64,000 nt of DNA from Roseivivax sp. GX 12232 (GTDB taxonomy: Bacteria > Pseudomonadota > Alphaproteobacteria > Rhodobacterales > Rhodobacteraceae). Positions 52,010 through 60,423 of the stretch are shown piece by piece (position 1 is the stretch's first letter; every line of letters begins with the position of its first letter). The DNA lies in assembly GCF_021272185.1 (NCBI RefSeq), contig NZ_JAJSEC010000002.1, positions 485,187-549,186 of the forward strand, read 5' to 3'. The position numbers and the translations under genes were made by a program. Under the pieces are notes generated by a model. That model ran no database searches, was not told where the DNA came from, and saw only the letters and a list, made by a program, of their open reading frames with translations.

Positions 52010-52512
52010 CGGTAGCTCTCGATCCTTTCGGCACTCATCTGGTAGCCCGCGTCCGCGATCTGCGTCGCCATGGGTTTGGCGGAGAGCCGCCCGAAGACGA
52101 AGACCGGGTCCCACATGGATCAGTTGGGCCAGGGCCTGTCGGTCCGCACGAAGACCAGCTGGTTCGGGGGCGGCGGCGGGGTGTGGATGCAGGCGCCGAC
52201 GTAAGGCACCAGCATGAAGGCGGTCACGCCGCCGCGCGCGGTCTCGAAGGGGATGATGTAGCCCGGAAGCCGGATCCGCACCCCGTCGAGATCGCGGCGC
52301 ACCTGCAGCCCGTTGGCGTCATACTGCGGGTTCCAGATGTCGTTGGCCTCGTCGATGAAGCCGGGCCCGACGATCTCGCCGTAGGGCAGACCGGGCGGCA
52401 TCAGGTCGTCCCAGGCCAGCGCCCGGTATTTGGCCGCCTGCGCCGGCCCCGGAACGAGGCAGGCCGCGGAAAGCGCCAGAAGCCGGCGCCGGGAAAGACG
52501 GGCGGGTGTCAT
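52006..52512 (-). pseudogene. Second DUF3299 gene, interrupted by an in-frame TGA
   Basis: From the ATG at 52510-52512 the reading frame runs 130 codons (signal ending near GPAQAAK, core YRALAWDDLMPPG and PYVGACIHTPPPPPNQLVFVRTD) and meets TGA at 52120-52122. In the same frame it continues SMWDPVFVFGRLSAKP to RIESYR and a normal TGA at 52006-52008, aligning with the C terminus of the intact paralog. The downstream gene starts in an ATGA overlap with that final stop, so the ancestral gene ended there. Whether this is a nonsense mutation, sequence error or readthrough is undecided. Confidence 0.75.
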
Positions 52513-53759
52513 GTCCGCACCATCATGCCATCGGCCAGGGAGAGGCGGTAGGCCCGAAGCGCCGGCAGAAGGCTGGTCAGCGCCGCCGCGGCGATCACAA
52601 GCGCGAGAACCGCCGCTTCGCGCAGCGTCGGCGGCGCGATCGGCAGCCAGAGCCCGAAGGCGCTGTCGACCAGCGGTTGCGCGATGACGAGCCCGGCGTA
52701 TAGCAATGCCAGCCCGAGGCCCGCGCCGAGGGCCGCCATCAGCGCGGCCTCCAGCACCAGAAGCCCGAGGATCGTCGCCGGTCGCGCGCCCATGGCCCGC
52801 CAGATCGCCATCTCGCGCCTGCGTTCGTTCAGCGAGGAGAAGATCATCGCCATCATGCCCAGAAGCGCGGTGACCACGACCATGGCGGAGACACCGATCA
52901 GCGCCGTCTCGGCCACCCCGACGATCTGCCAGAGCTCCTGCAGCGCGACGCCCGGCAGCACCGCCAGAAGCGGCTCCTCGGGGTATTGGTTGATCCAGCG
53001 TTGCAGGCCGAAGACCTGCAACCGCGACTGCGTGCCGACCAAGGCCGCCGTCACCGCCGAGGGCGTCAGATCCATCTCGCGGATGCGCTCCACCGGGGTC
53101 GCGGGCCCGGGCCGCTGCGCGCCCGAGCGCCAGTCGACATGGATCGCCTCGATCGCCTCGAGGCTGACGATCACCGTCCGGTCCACCGGCGTGCCGGTGC
53201 GGGCCACGATGCCCGCGACCCGGAACGGCTGGTCGCCGTGATCCGTGAACGACGCGAGCCCGTGGCTGACCACGATCGGATCGCCCACCGCGTATCCCAG
53301 CGCCGCGGCCACCTCGGCGCCGATCACCGCGTCGTAGAGGTCGCCCAGGCCCTGCCCCTGGGCGATCTCCAGCGCGCGCCCGCCGCGGTAGCGGTAGTGC
53401 TCGAAGAAGGCCCCGGTGGTGCCCATGACGCGGAACTGGCGGTGGCTGTCGCCGAGCGAGATCGGGACGATCCAGTCGACCTCGGGGCGCGCGGCGATGT
53501 CCTGATAGCTCTGCCAGGTGACGTTGTTGGTGGCATTGCCGATGCGGAAGACCGAGTAGAGTAGCAGTTGCACCGAGCCCGAGCGCGCCCCGACGATCAG
53601 GTCGGTGCCCGAGATCGTGTCGGCGAAACTGGCCCGCGCGCCGGTCCGCACCTTCTCGACGCCGAGGAACAGCGCCACCGACAGCGCGATGGCGAGCACC
53701 GTCATGCCCACGGTCAGGGCCCGCGCCAGGAGCGAGGCGAAGGCCAGGCGCAGGATCAT
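52509..53759 (-). CDS. FtsX-like ABC transporter permease
   Basis: A 416-residue MacB/LolC-type permease. One helix lies near the N terminus (ARALTVGMTVLAIALSVALFLGV), then a periplasmic MacB_PCD domain covers about residues 35-270, and three helices follow in a 280-410 FtsX unit (SLNERRREMAIWRAMGARPATILGLLVLEAA). It pairs with the adjacent ATPase (ATGA overlap). In zinc-regulated clusters this pair sits with a ZrgA-type protein, as here. The transported molecule is not known. Confidence 0.88.
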   Translation of the reverse strand: MILRLAFASLLARALTVGMTVLAIALSVALFLGVEKVRTGARASFADTISGTDLIVGARSGSVQLLLYSVFRIGNATNNVTWQSYQDIAARPEVDWIVPISLGDSHRQFRVMGTTGAFFEHYRYRGGRALEIAQGQGLGDLYDAVIGAEVAAALGYAVGDPIVVSHGLASFTDHGDQPFRVAGIVARTGTPVDRTVIVSLEAIEAIHVDWRSGAQRPGPATPVERIREMDLTPSAVTAALVGTQSRLQVFGLQRWINQYPEEPLLAVLPGVALQELWQIVGVAETALIGVSAMVVVTALLGMMAMIFSSLNERRREMAIWRAMGARPATILGLLVLEAALMAALGAGLGLALLYAGLVIAQPLVDSAFGLWLPIAPPTLREAAVLALVIAAAALTSLLPALRAYRLSLADGMMVRT

Positions 53760-54442
53760 GCGGGCGCCTCGATGCGGGCGATCTCTGCCAGCCGCACCAC
53801 CCGGTCGAAGCGGGTGCCGAGGCGTTCGTCATGGCTGACCATCAGGAGCGAGGCCCCGGTCGCCTCCAGCCGGTCGAACATCAGGCCCAGGAAGCTGTCC
53901 TGCGTCGCGGCATCGAGCGCCGAGGTCGGCTCGTCGGCGACGATCAGCGGCGGCTGGCCGATCAGCGCCCGGGCCACCGCGACGCGCTGCTGTTGGCCGA
54001 CCGAGAGCCGCCCGGCCTTGCTGCCCAGCACGCGCTCGGGCAACGCCAGCGCCGCGCAGAGTTCGCGGGCTTCGCCCCGGGCGGCCCGCGCGCGGCGCTC
54101 CGGCGCGAAGCGCAGCGGCAGCAGGATGTTGTCCGCCACGCTGGCATAGGGCAGCAGGTTGAACTGCTGGAAGATGACGCCGACGCGCTCCGCCCGGAAC
54201 CGGTCCCGCGCGCCCGCACCAAGCGCCGCGAGGTCCTGCCCGCCGACGCGGACGCGGCCCGAGCCCGCCGTGACGATGCCGCAGATCAGCGAGAGCAGCG
54301 TCGACTTGCCGGAGCCGCTCTCGCCCAGAAGCAGGACCCGCTCGCCCGCCGCCATGGTGAAGCCCGGCACCGACAGCCCGAAGGATCCCCGCCCCGGCCA
54401 GCGGAAGCGCAGAGCCTCGAGCGCCAGCGCCGGTTCGGTCAT
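53756..54442 (-). CDS. ABC transporter ATP-binding protein, LolD/MacB type
   Basis: A 228-residue ATPase. Walker A is GESGSGKST, the Q-loop is GVIFQQFNLLPYASVADN, the signature is LSVGQQQRVAVARAL (valine for the usual glycine), Walker B is [12 protein letters not shown], and the H-loop is LLMVSHDERLG. It overlaps both neighbours by ATGA: the ZrgA-like gene upstream and the permease downstream. It powers the FtsX-like permease. Confidence 0.9.
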   Translation of the reverse strand: MTEPALALEALRFRWPGRGSFGLSVPGFTMAAGERVLLLGESGSGKSTLLSLICGIVTAGSGRVRVGGQDLAALGAGARDRFRAERVGVIFQQFNLLPYASVADNILLPLRFAPERRARAARGEARELCAALALPERVLGSKAGRLSVGQQQRVAVARALIGQPPLIVADEPTSALDAATQDSFLGLMFDRLEATGASLLMVSHDERLGTRFDRVVRLAEIARIEAPA

Positions 54443-55107
54443 TCGAGCGTGAGCTCGGCGGCGCCGGGGGTCAGCTCCGCCAGACCGGCGCCCGCCTCGG
54501 TGACGTATTGCACCTCGATCTCCCGGGCCTTGCCGAAGGTCTCGAAGAAGGGGAAGCCCAGGGTCGTGAGCGCGTCCTCGTCGTCGCAGGTGAAGCCGTA
54601 GGTGACGTGGAACTCGCTGTGGTCCGCGCTGTGCTCTTCGGCGTGGTCGTGGTCGTCGCCGTGCGCGTCGTGGTCGTGATCCTCGCCCGCCTCGTGCGCG
54701 TGGTCCTCGTGCTCCTCGTGCGCGTCGTGGTCGTGATCCTCGCTCTCGGCGTGGTCCGAACCATGCGCATCGTCATGCCCGCCGCCATGCAGGCGCGCCG
54801 CGACCTCGGTCAGCCGGCAGCCCGCGGGTTCCGGCAGGGTCACAATGGTCTCGGGTTGAAGGAACTGGCGGATCGCCGCGGCAACGGCGTCCTTCTCCTC
54901 GGCCGACCGCGCCGGGTATTCGAAGCCGACAATGTCCGCGCCCGGCGAATAGAGGGTTATCTCCACCCGGCCGTGTTCGACTGCGATTTCAGCCGTGGAG
55001 ACGCCATGCACATGTGCGCCCATCTCGCGGGCCTCCTGCGCGGATGTGGCGGTCGCGGCAGAGGCGGCGGTCGATGCGAGGACGAGGGTCAGAACGGTCG
55101 GTTTCAT
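54439..55107 (-). CDS. ZrgA-like (DUF2796) histidine-rich zinc-binding protein
   Basis: A 222-residue periplasmic protein of the ZrgA family (DUF2796). The signal peptide ends near ATSAQE. The conserved N-terminal part has REMGAHVHGVSTAEIAVEHGRVEI and FEYPARSAEEKDAV. A long His/Asp/Glu-rich stretch (about residues 110-163, many HDH and DHDHD units) would bind zinc. The C-terminal segment FHVTYGFTCDDEDALTTL is typical. It is the first gene of an operon with the ABC pair and the DUF3299 genes, which points to zinc acquisition. No Zur box was recognised. Confidence 0.87.
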   Translation of the reverse strand: MKPTVLTLVLASTAASAATATSAQEAREMGAHVHGVSTAEIAVEHGRVEITLYSPGADIVGFEYPARSAEEKDAVAAAIRQFLQPETIVTLPEPAGCRLTEVAARLHGGGHDDAHGSDHAESEDHDHDAHEEHEDHAHEAGEDHDHDAHGDDHDHAEEHSADHSEFHVTYGFTCDDEDALTTLGFPFFETFGKAREIEVQYVTEAGAGLAELTPGAAELTLE

Positions 55108-55383
55108 GGGCGCTCCTTTACCCCGATATGGATGATGAAATGCGCAGGCCATGGCAAGGCCCACGCCGCGGAGTTGGATGTGCATAGAGCGGTCGGTTGC
55201 GTGGCGCAGGCCGCGCGCGACACCGTGCTGGAGATGCCCGGACCCGACCGCACTGCCCTGATCCGCGACCTGGAGCGCCCCTCACGCGCGCGCCCCGGCC
55301 CGGGCCACTCACCGCGCGCCGACAAGCACCGCACCCCCGATCCGCCATTGACCCCCAGCGCCCGATCTGCGCTTGTGGCCCGC
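55108..55383. other. Divergent gap between zinc cluster and cobalamin unit
   Basis: A gap of about 275 bases before the riboswitch. It must hold the promoters of the zinc cluster (minus) and the cobalamin unit (plus), but I recognised no clear elements. One plus-strand frame reads AELDVHRAVGCVAQAARDTV with some gene-like composition; without a start or known motif it is not called. Confidence 0.4.
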
Positions 55384-55564
55384 GATGGTTCTCGACGGCT
55401 GACGGCCCGAGAGATGAAAAGGGAACGCGGTGCGGCGCCTCGGGCGCCAATTCCGTGACTGCCCCCGCAACTGTAGGCGGCGAGCACCCCGAGGTTGACC
55501 ACTGGGCTCATACGGCTCGGGAAGGTTCGGGACAGCGACGACCCGCAAGTCAGGAGACCTGCCA
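55384..55564 (+). ncRNA. Cobalamin riboswitch
   Basis: An adenosylcobalamin-sensing leader. The conserved core includes AAAAGGGAACGCGGTG, CCGTGACTGCCCCCGCAACTGT, CCACTG, CGGGAAGG and the B12 box GCAAGTCAGGAGACCTGCC (55545-55563). It is followed, 137 bases later, by a small ORF and the cobalamin ABC transporter genes. Binding of cobalamin should lower expression of this operon. Confidence 0.93.
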
Positions 55565-55701
55565 TCTCCGGGGCCCGACGGGCCCTGCAGTCACCTTCAA
55601 CCCAGGCGGGGTGCCGTGGGAGGAGTGCCAGAGATGGACCCGACAGAGCTTGTGACATCGCCGGTATCCCGCTCGCTCCGCGATAAAGCGCGGAGGGCGC
55701 G

Positions 55702-56004
55702 ATGTTATTGGCACAGACCTTACGGCAACTCGACGTAGGACCGCTGCCGCCCGACCGGGCGGAAGAGATGGCGCAGCTCGGCTACCTGCAATGGCTGGGC
55801 GCCCTGCCCGGCGACGCGGGATACCGGCAGGAGGCGCTCCGGGCCCGCGCAGTGGCGCTGCCGCTGGCCGCGAGCTCTCCCGCCGTGGCGCGATTCTGCA
55901 GGCTCCTGAGCGAGTCGCTCGTGACACCTCTCGCACCCCTTGCGCTCTCGGTCCCGAAGCGCGTGCGGCGCGGCGGGGCGAAGGCCCGCAGGCTCATGAC
56001 ATGA
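55702..56004 (+). CDS. Small protein leading the cobalamin transport operon (100 aa)
   Basis: A 100-codon ORF, ATG at 55702 with GGAGGG 4 bases upstream, ending in ATGA overlap with btuD. It is the first gene after the cobalamin riboswitch, so it is co-regulated with the transporter. The sequence is helical (LRQLDVGPLPPDRAEEMAQLGYLQWLGALP, then RQEALRARAVALPLAA) with a basic C terminus (RVRRGGAKARRL) and no membrane helix or motif I recognise. A role linked to cobalamin handling is inference from position. Confidence 0.65.
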   Translation: MLLAQTLRQLDVGPLPPDRAEEMAQLGYLQWLGALPGDAGYRQEALRARAVALPLAASSPAVARFCRLLSESLVTPLAPLALSVPKRVRRGGAKARRLMT

Positions 56005-56834
56005 GCGGGGCATCCGCGCCCTTCTCCGCCGCCGCGCTGACGCTGGACCGGGTGTCCTGGGCGCCCCGGGGTGGCCGCCAGAGGGTCCTGCACGAGACCA
56101 GCTTTTCCCTGCCCCCCGGGCGGGTGCTCGGGGTCGTGGGTCCGAATGGCGCGGGCAAGACCACGCTTCTGCGGCTCCTTTACCGGTTTCTCCGCCCGCA
56201 GAGCGGCAGTGTGTGTCTCGACGGCAGGGACATCTGGCAGCTCTCCGCCCAGGCCGTGGCGCGCCGCGTGGCCGCCGTCCTGCAGGAGCAGCCGACCGAT
56301 TTCGCCCTGACCGTCCAGGAGATCGTGGCACTCGGGCGCACCCCGCATCGCCGTGGCTTCGGGGGCGGCTTCGGCGGCGGCACCGGCGCAGCCGACCGGG
56401 CGATCGTCGAGGACGCCCTCACGCGCATGGAACTCTGCGGGCTTGCCCATCGGCACCTCGGCACCCTCTCGGGCGGCGAGCGGCAGCGGGTCATGGTGGC
56501 CCGCGCCCTGGCGCAGGAGCCGCGCCTCCTAATCCTCGACGAGCCGACCAACCACCTCGACATCCGCCACCAGCTCGAGGTGCTCCGGCTGATCCGCGAC
56601 CTGCCGATGACCATCGTGACCTCGCTGCACGACCTGAACATGGCGCTGCGCCACTGCGACGAGGTTCTGCTGCTGAAAGAGGGCCGGACCTGCGGCTTCG
56701 GCCCGCCGGACCGGGTGCTGACCGAAGCCGGCGTCGCGCGCGCCTTCGAGGTCCGCACGCGCCGGGAAACCCTGTCGCACAGCGGCGCGGATCATCTCTC
56801 CTTTCACCTGACACGAGACCTGGAACAGGCATGA
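56001..56834 (+). CDS. btuD: Cobalamin/corrinoid ABC transporter ATP-binding protein
   Basis: A 277-residue type II importer ATPase. Walker A is GPNGAGKTT, the Q-loop is VLQEQPTDF, the signature is LSGGERQRVMVARAL, Walker B is LLILDEPTNHLD, and the H-loop is IVTSLHDLNMA. The ATG at 56001 is in ATGA overlap with the small ORF before it; the frame is open further upstream without similarity. Together with btuF and btuC and the riboswitch this is a vitamin B12 uptake system. Confidence 0.93.
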   Translation: MSGASAPFSAAALTLDRVSWAPRGGRQRVLHETSFSLPPGRVLGVVGPNGAGKTTLLRLLYRFLRPQSGSVCLDGRDIWQLSAQAVARRVAAVLQEQPTDFALTVQEIVALGRTPHRRGFGGGFGGGTGAADRAIVEDALTRMELCGLAHRHLGTLSGGERQRVMVARALAQEPRLLILDEPTNHLDIRHQLEVLRLIRDLPMTIVTSLHDLNMALRHCDEVLLLKEGRTCGFGPPDRVLTEAGVARAFEVRTRRETLSHSGADHLSFHLTRDLEQA

Positions 56835-57769
56835 CACTCCTCCATCTCCCCCTGCTCGCCGCCCTGCTCGGCACCGCCGGCACCGCCTCCGCGCAGACGA
56901 CCGTCCAGAGCTGCGACCGCCGCGTCACCTTCGAGACCCCGCCCGAGCGCGCGGTCTCCAACGACGTCAACCTGACCGAGATGATGCTGGTCCTGGGGCT
57001 GGCCGACCGCATGGTGGGCTACACCGGTATCTCCGGCTGGAAATCCCTCGACGCCGGGATGCGCGCCGGGGTCGCGGCGCTGCCGGAACTGGCCGCCCGC
57101 AAGCCCACCAAGGAGATCCTGCTGGGCGCCGAGGCCGACTTCCTCTTCGCCGGCTGGAACTACGGCATGTCGGTCGGCGGCGCGGTGACGCCCGAGACGC
57201 TCGCGCCCTTCGGCATCCAGGTCTACGAGCTGACCGAGAGCTGCACGCATGTCATGGAGAAGGGCAAGGCCAGCCTCGAGGACATGTATGCCGACCTCAC
57301 GAACCTCGGCCGCATCTTTGCGGTGGAGGCCCGCGCCGAGGCGCTGGTCGCGGGATACCGCGCCGAGCTTGCCGAGATCACCGCCGAGTTGGAGACCGGC
57401 GCGCCCCCGCGGGTCTTCGTCTACGACAGCGGGCAGGACACGCCCTTCACCGCCGGGCGCTACGCCATGCCGACCGCGCTGATCGAGGCCGCGGGCGGGC
57501 GCAACATCATGGATGATTTCGAGAAAAGCTGGGCCACCGTCTCCTGGGAGGAGGTCGTCGCGCGCGATCCCGAGATCGTGGTGATCGTGGACTACGGTGA
57601 GGTCACCGCGGAGGAAAAGCGCGCCTTCCTGGTGTCCAACCCGGCCTTCGCCGGGATCGCGGCGGTGAAGAATGACCGTTTCGTCACGCTCGATTACGTC
57701 GAGGCGACCCCCGGTCCGCGCAACATCGCGGCGGTCAAGACGCTCGCCGAGAGCTTCTGGGGAGAGTGA
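56831..57769 (+). CDS. btuF: Cobalamin-type ABC transporter substrate-binding protein
   Basis: A 312-residue periplasmic protein of the BtuF/FepB fold. The signal peptide ends near ASAQT (residue 21-22). Features are CDRRVTFETPPERAVSND, MLVLGLADRMVGYTG, EADFLFAGW and the C-terminal AFAGIAAVKNDRFVTLDYVEATPGPRN. The ATG overlaps the btuD stop by ATGA. The fold is shared with siderophore-binding proteins; the riboswitch makes a corrinoid the likely ligand. Confidence 0.88.
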   Translation: MTLLHLPLLAALLGTAGTASAQTTVQSCDRRVTFETPPERAVSNDVNLTEMMLVLGLADRMVGYTGISGWKSLDAGMRAGVAALPELAARKPTKEILLGAEADFLFAGWNYGMSVGGAVTPETLAPFGIQVYELTESCTHVMEKGKASLEDMYADLTNLGRIFAVEARAEALVAGYRAELAEITAELETGAPPRVFVYDSGQDTPFTAGRYAMPTALIEAAGGRNIMDDFEKSWATVSWEEVVARDPEIVVIVDYGEVTAEEKRAFLVSNPAFAGIAAVKNDRFVTLDYVEATPGPRNIAAVKTLAESFWGE

Positions 57770-57770
57770 G

Positions 57771-58820
57771 GTGATCCGCGGAACCGATCTCCATGCAGAC
57801 CCAGGCGCCCGGTCGAGGCTGCCCCTGCTGCTCGTCGCCGGGGTGGCGGTCCTTGTGGCCTCCCTGACCGTGGCCATCTCGGTCGGCGCGGTCCCGGTCG
57901 GTTTCACCACGGTCTGGGGCGTGCTGGCCGAGAGAGTCGCGCCCGGCAGCATCACCCCGCAATGGTCCGAGGGCCAGGCCGCGATCATCTGGGAGATCCG
58001 GTTTCCCCGGGCGCTTCTGGCCATGATGGTCGGCGCAGGCCTCGCGCTGGTCGGCGCCAGCCTGCAAGCGGTGACGCGCAACCCGCTGGCGGATCCGCAT
58101 CTCCTGGGGATCTCCTCGGGCGGGGCCTTCGGCGCGATCCTGGCGCTTCTGCACACGGGGCTGTTCCTGGGGCTGCTGACGGTCCCGGTCCTGGCCTTTC
58201 TGGGCGCGCTCCTGGCCACCGGCATCGTGCTGGCGGTGTCGCGCCTGACCGAGGCGACCAGCGCCGACCGGCTGGTCCTCGCCGGTGTCGCGGTGTCCTT
58301 CATCGTCATGGCGGCGGCCAATGTGCTGATTTTCCTCGGCGATCCGCGCGCCTCGCATACGGTGGTCTTCTGGATGCTGGGCGGTCTCGGCCTGGCGCAA
58401 TGGGACCAGCTCATCTACCCGCTGGTGATCCTGGCGGGCTCCGGGGCCTGGCTCCTGAGCCGCGCCGGCGCGCTCAACGCCATGACCGTGGGCGACGAGA
58501 CCGCCGCGACCCTCGGCATCCCGGTGGCGCGCTTCCGGCTGGCCGTCTTCGGGGTCGGCGCGCTGATCACCGGGGTCATGGTGGCCTTCTCGGGGATCAT
58601 CGGCTTCGTCGGGCTGATGGTGCCGCATATCGTGCGCCTGCTGGCGGGCGGAGACTACGCCCGGGTGCTGCCCCTCTCCGCGCTCGGCGGTGCGGTGTTC
58701 CTTCTCTGGGCCGACATCGCCGCGCGGACCGTGATGGCGCCAGAGGACATGCCCATCGGGATCGTCACCGGCCTGATCGGCGGGATCTTCTTCGTGTGGC
58801 TGCTCGGGCGGCGGCGGTGA
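57771..58820 (+). CDS. btuC: Cobalamin-type ABC transporter permease
   Basis: A 349-residue FecCD/BtuC permease with about ten membrane helices. Signature segments are RFPRALLAMMVGAGLALVGASLQAVTRNPLADPHLLGISSGGAFGA and GFVGLMVPHIVRLLAGGDYARVLPLSALGGAVFLLWADIAARTVMAPEDMPIGIVTGLIGG. The start is GTG at 57771, one base after the btuF stop and 4 bases after GGAGAG. It completes the corrinoid importer. Confidence 0.92.
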   Translation: MIRGTDLHADPGARSRLPLLLVAGVAVLVASLTVAISVGAVPVGFTTVWGVLAERVAPGSITPQWSEGQAAIIWEIRFPRALLAMMVGAGLALVGASLQAVTRNPLADPHLLGISSGGAFGAILALLHTGLFLGLLTVPVLAFLGALLATGIVLAVSRLTEATSADRLVLAGVAVSFIVMAAANVLIFLGDPRASHTVVFWMLGGLGLAQWDQLIYPLVILAGSGAWLLSRAGALNAMTVGDETAATLGIPVARFRLAVFGVGALITGVMVAFSGIIGFVGLMVPHIVRLLAGGDYARVLPLSALGGAVFLLWADIAARTVMAPEDMPIGIVTGLIGGIFFVWLLGRRR

Positions 58821-59004
58821 AGGACGGCGGGGCGCAGTATCGGGAGAAGGCCAGCCGCGTAGGGTTATCGAAATCCGCACCGAAGCGCAGGAAGTGAGCA
58901 TGGCTCAAATAAGGGGTCAGAAAAAGTAGGCACAGGGTGTGGGCCGCGACAGCGACCAGAAGCCCACGCCCTCAGGCGCCCATCACCCAACCCCTTGAAA
59001 TCAT

Positions 59005-59090
59005 TGGTGCCCAAGGTCGGACTCGAACCGACACGATCTTTCGACCGGGGGATTTTGAATCCCCTGCGTCTACCATTCCGCCACTTGGGC
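59005..59090 (-). tRNA. tRNA-Leu (anticodon CAA)
   Basis: Read on the minus strand: acceptor GCCCAAG/CTTGGGC, D-arm GTGGCGGAATGGTAGACGC, anticodon stem-loop GGGGATTCAAAATCCCC with anticodon CAA, a class II long variable arm, T-arm GTCGGTTCGAGTCCGAC, and an encoded CCA end. Length is 86 bases. It lies alone between btuC and the DedA-type gene. Confidence 0.95.
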
Positions 59091-59203
59091 CCGGCCACTC
59101 CTCTACCGTTCGGGGCGGCGCGCGTCCAGCGGGGATCGCGGCTTTCTTGACCCCATGCGCGCCCCGTGCTGAGAAGTGCCGAAGAGCCCCGAGGACAGGC
59201 AGC

Positions 59204-59782
59204 ATGCTCCGCACAACCTACGACCGCACCATGGCGCTGGCCGACCATCCGCGCGCGCTTTGGCTTCTGGCCCTCGTCTCCTTCGTGGAGAGCTCGGTCT
59301 TCCCGATCCCGCCCGACGTGATGATGATCCCGATGATCCTCGCAGCACCACGCAAGGCCTGGCTGATCGCGCTGGTGGCGACGCTGTCCTCGGTGGCGGG
59401 CGCGGGGCTCGGCTACATCATCGGCGCCTTCTTCTACGAGGGCATCGGCGCGCCGGTCCTCGAGGCGCTCGGCAAGGGCGAGAAGATCGCGGCCTTCAAC
59501 GAGACCTTCAACACCTACGGGATCTGGGCGGTTCTGGTGGCGGGGCTCACGCCCTTCCCCTTCAAGGTGATCACCATCCTCTCGGGCTGGACCGCCATGC
59601 CGCTTCTGCCCTTCTTCGTCTCGGCGCTGATCGCGCGGGCGGCGCGGTTCTTCATCGTGGCGGGGCTCCTTTATTTCTTCGGGCGGCCGATCCGCGACTT
59701 CATCGAGCGCCGCCTCGGGCTGGTCTTCACGCTCTTCTGCATTGCGCTGATCGGCGGTTTCATGGTTCTGCGCGTGATATGA
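59204..59782 (+). CDS. DedA/YqaA family membrane protein
   Basis: A 192-residue inner-membrane protein with several hydrophobic segments. FVESSVFPIPPDVMMIPMILA near residues 24-44 is the YqaA/DedA signature, followed by GYIIGAFFYEGIG and GLTPFPFKVITILSGWTAM. The family includes polyprenyl-phosphate flippases, but the YqaA branch is poorly defined. The ATG at 59204 follows GAGGA by 8 bases. It overlaps dsbB by ATGA, so the two are co-transcribed. Confidence 0.88.
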   Translation: MLRTTYDRTMALADHPRALWLLALVSFVESSVFPIPPDVMMIPMILAAPRKAWLIALVATLSSVAGAGLGYIIGAFFYEGIGAPVLEALGKGEKIAAFNETFNTYGIWAVLVAGLTPFPFKVITILSGWTAMPLLPFFVSALIARAARFFIVAGLLYFFGRPIRDFIERRLGLVFTLFCIALIGGFMVLRVI

Positions 59783-60237
59783 GTGCCCGCATCCTGATCC
59801 TCGCCGCCGCCGCCGGCTCCGCCGCGCTTCTGATCGCCGCGCTGGGCTTCCAGCACCTCGGGGGGCTGCCGCCCTGCAAGCTCTGCTACTGGCAGCGCTA
59901 TCCGCATGTCGTCGCCGTGCTGATCGGTGCGGTGGCCCTGGCGCTGCCCCGCCGGGCGCTGGCGGCACTCGGGGCGCTGGCGGCGCTGACGACGGCGGCG
60001 GTCGGGCTCTATCACACCGGGGTCGAGAAGGCCTGGTGGGAGGGCCCCTCGACCTGCACCTCGGGCGCCATCGGCGGGCTCTCGACCGACGAGCTGATGG
60101 ACCAGATCATGGCCGCGCCCATGGTGCGCTGCGACGAGATCGCCTGGGAGTTCCTGACGCTCTCCATGGCGAGCTGGAACATGCTGGCCGCGCTGGCGCT
60201 GGCGGGCCTCTGGATCGCGGCGTATCGCAAGCTCTGA
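59779..60237 (+). CDS. dsbB: Disulfide bond formation protein DsbB
   Basis: A 152-residue four-helix membrane protein that reoxidises DsbA using ubiquinone. The first periplasmic redox pair is CKLCYW near residues 33-38, and the second pair is the cysteine of TCTSG and VRCDE. The ATG overlaps the upstream DedA-type gene by ATGA. The pairing with a DedA-type gene suggests a shared envelope role, which is inference. Confidence 0.9.
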   Translation: MSARILILAAAAGSAALLIAALGFQHLGGLPPCKLCYWQRYPHVVAVLIGAVALALPRRALAALGALAALTTAAVGLYHTGVEKAWWEGPSTCTSGAIGGLSTDELMDQIMAAPMVRCDEIAWEFLTLSMASWNMLAALALAGLWIAAYRKL

Positions 60238-60423
60238 GGGAGGCGCGGGGCGCGCGGCCGGGAAGACCGGTGCGTGCGCCCTGCCCGGCTTTTCGGGAGG
60301 TCCAACGCGGAGCCCCTGCTGCGCCCTCGGGGGTCACAACGCCCCGGCCAAGGCCCTGCCCTCCCATCTCGCCCGTAGCGCCCAACACGCACACGCCCCC
60401 GGCGCGCACCCAACGCTACCCGC

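Noticed and set aside
52120..52122. Selenocysteine at the in-frame TGA of the DUF3299 gene
   Set aside because: The paralog has no cysteine at the aligned place, no SECIS-like hairpin was recognised just after the codon, and no selenoprotein genes are in the window.
55150..55290. Short gene-like stretch in the gap before the riboswitch
   Set aside because: Codon composition looks coding for about 40 codons, but it has no start with a ribosome-binding site and no recognised motif, and the frame simply runs on into the riboswitch.
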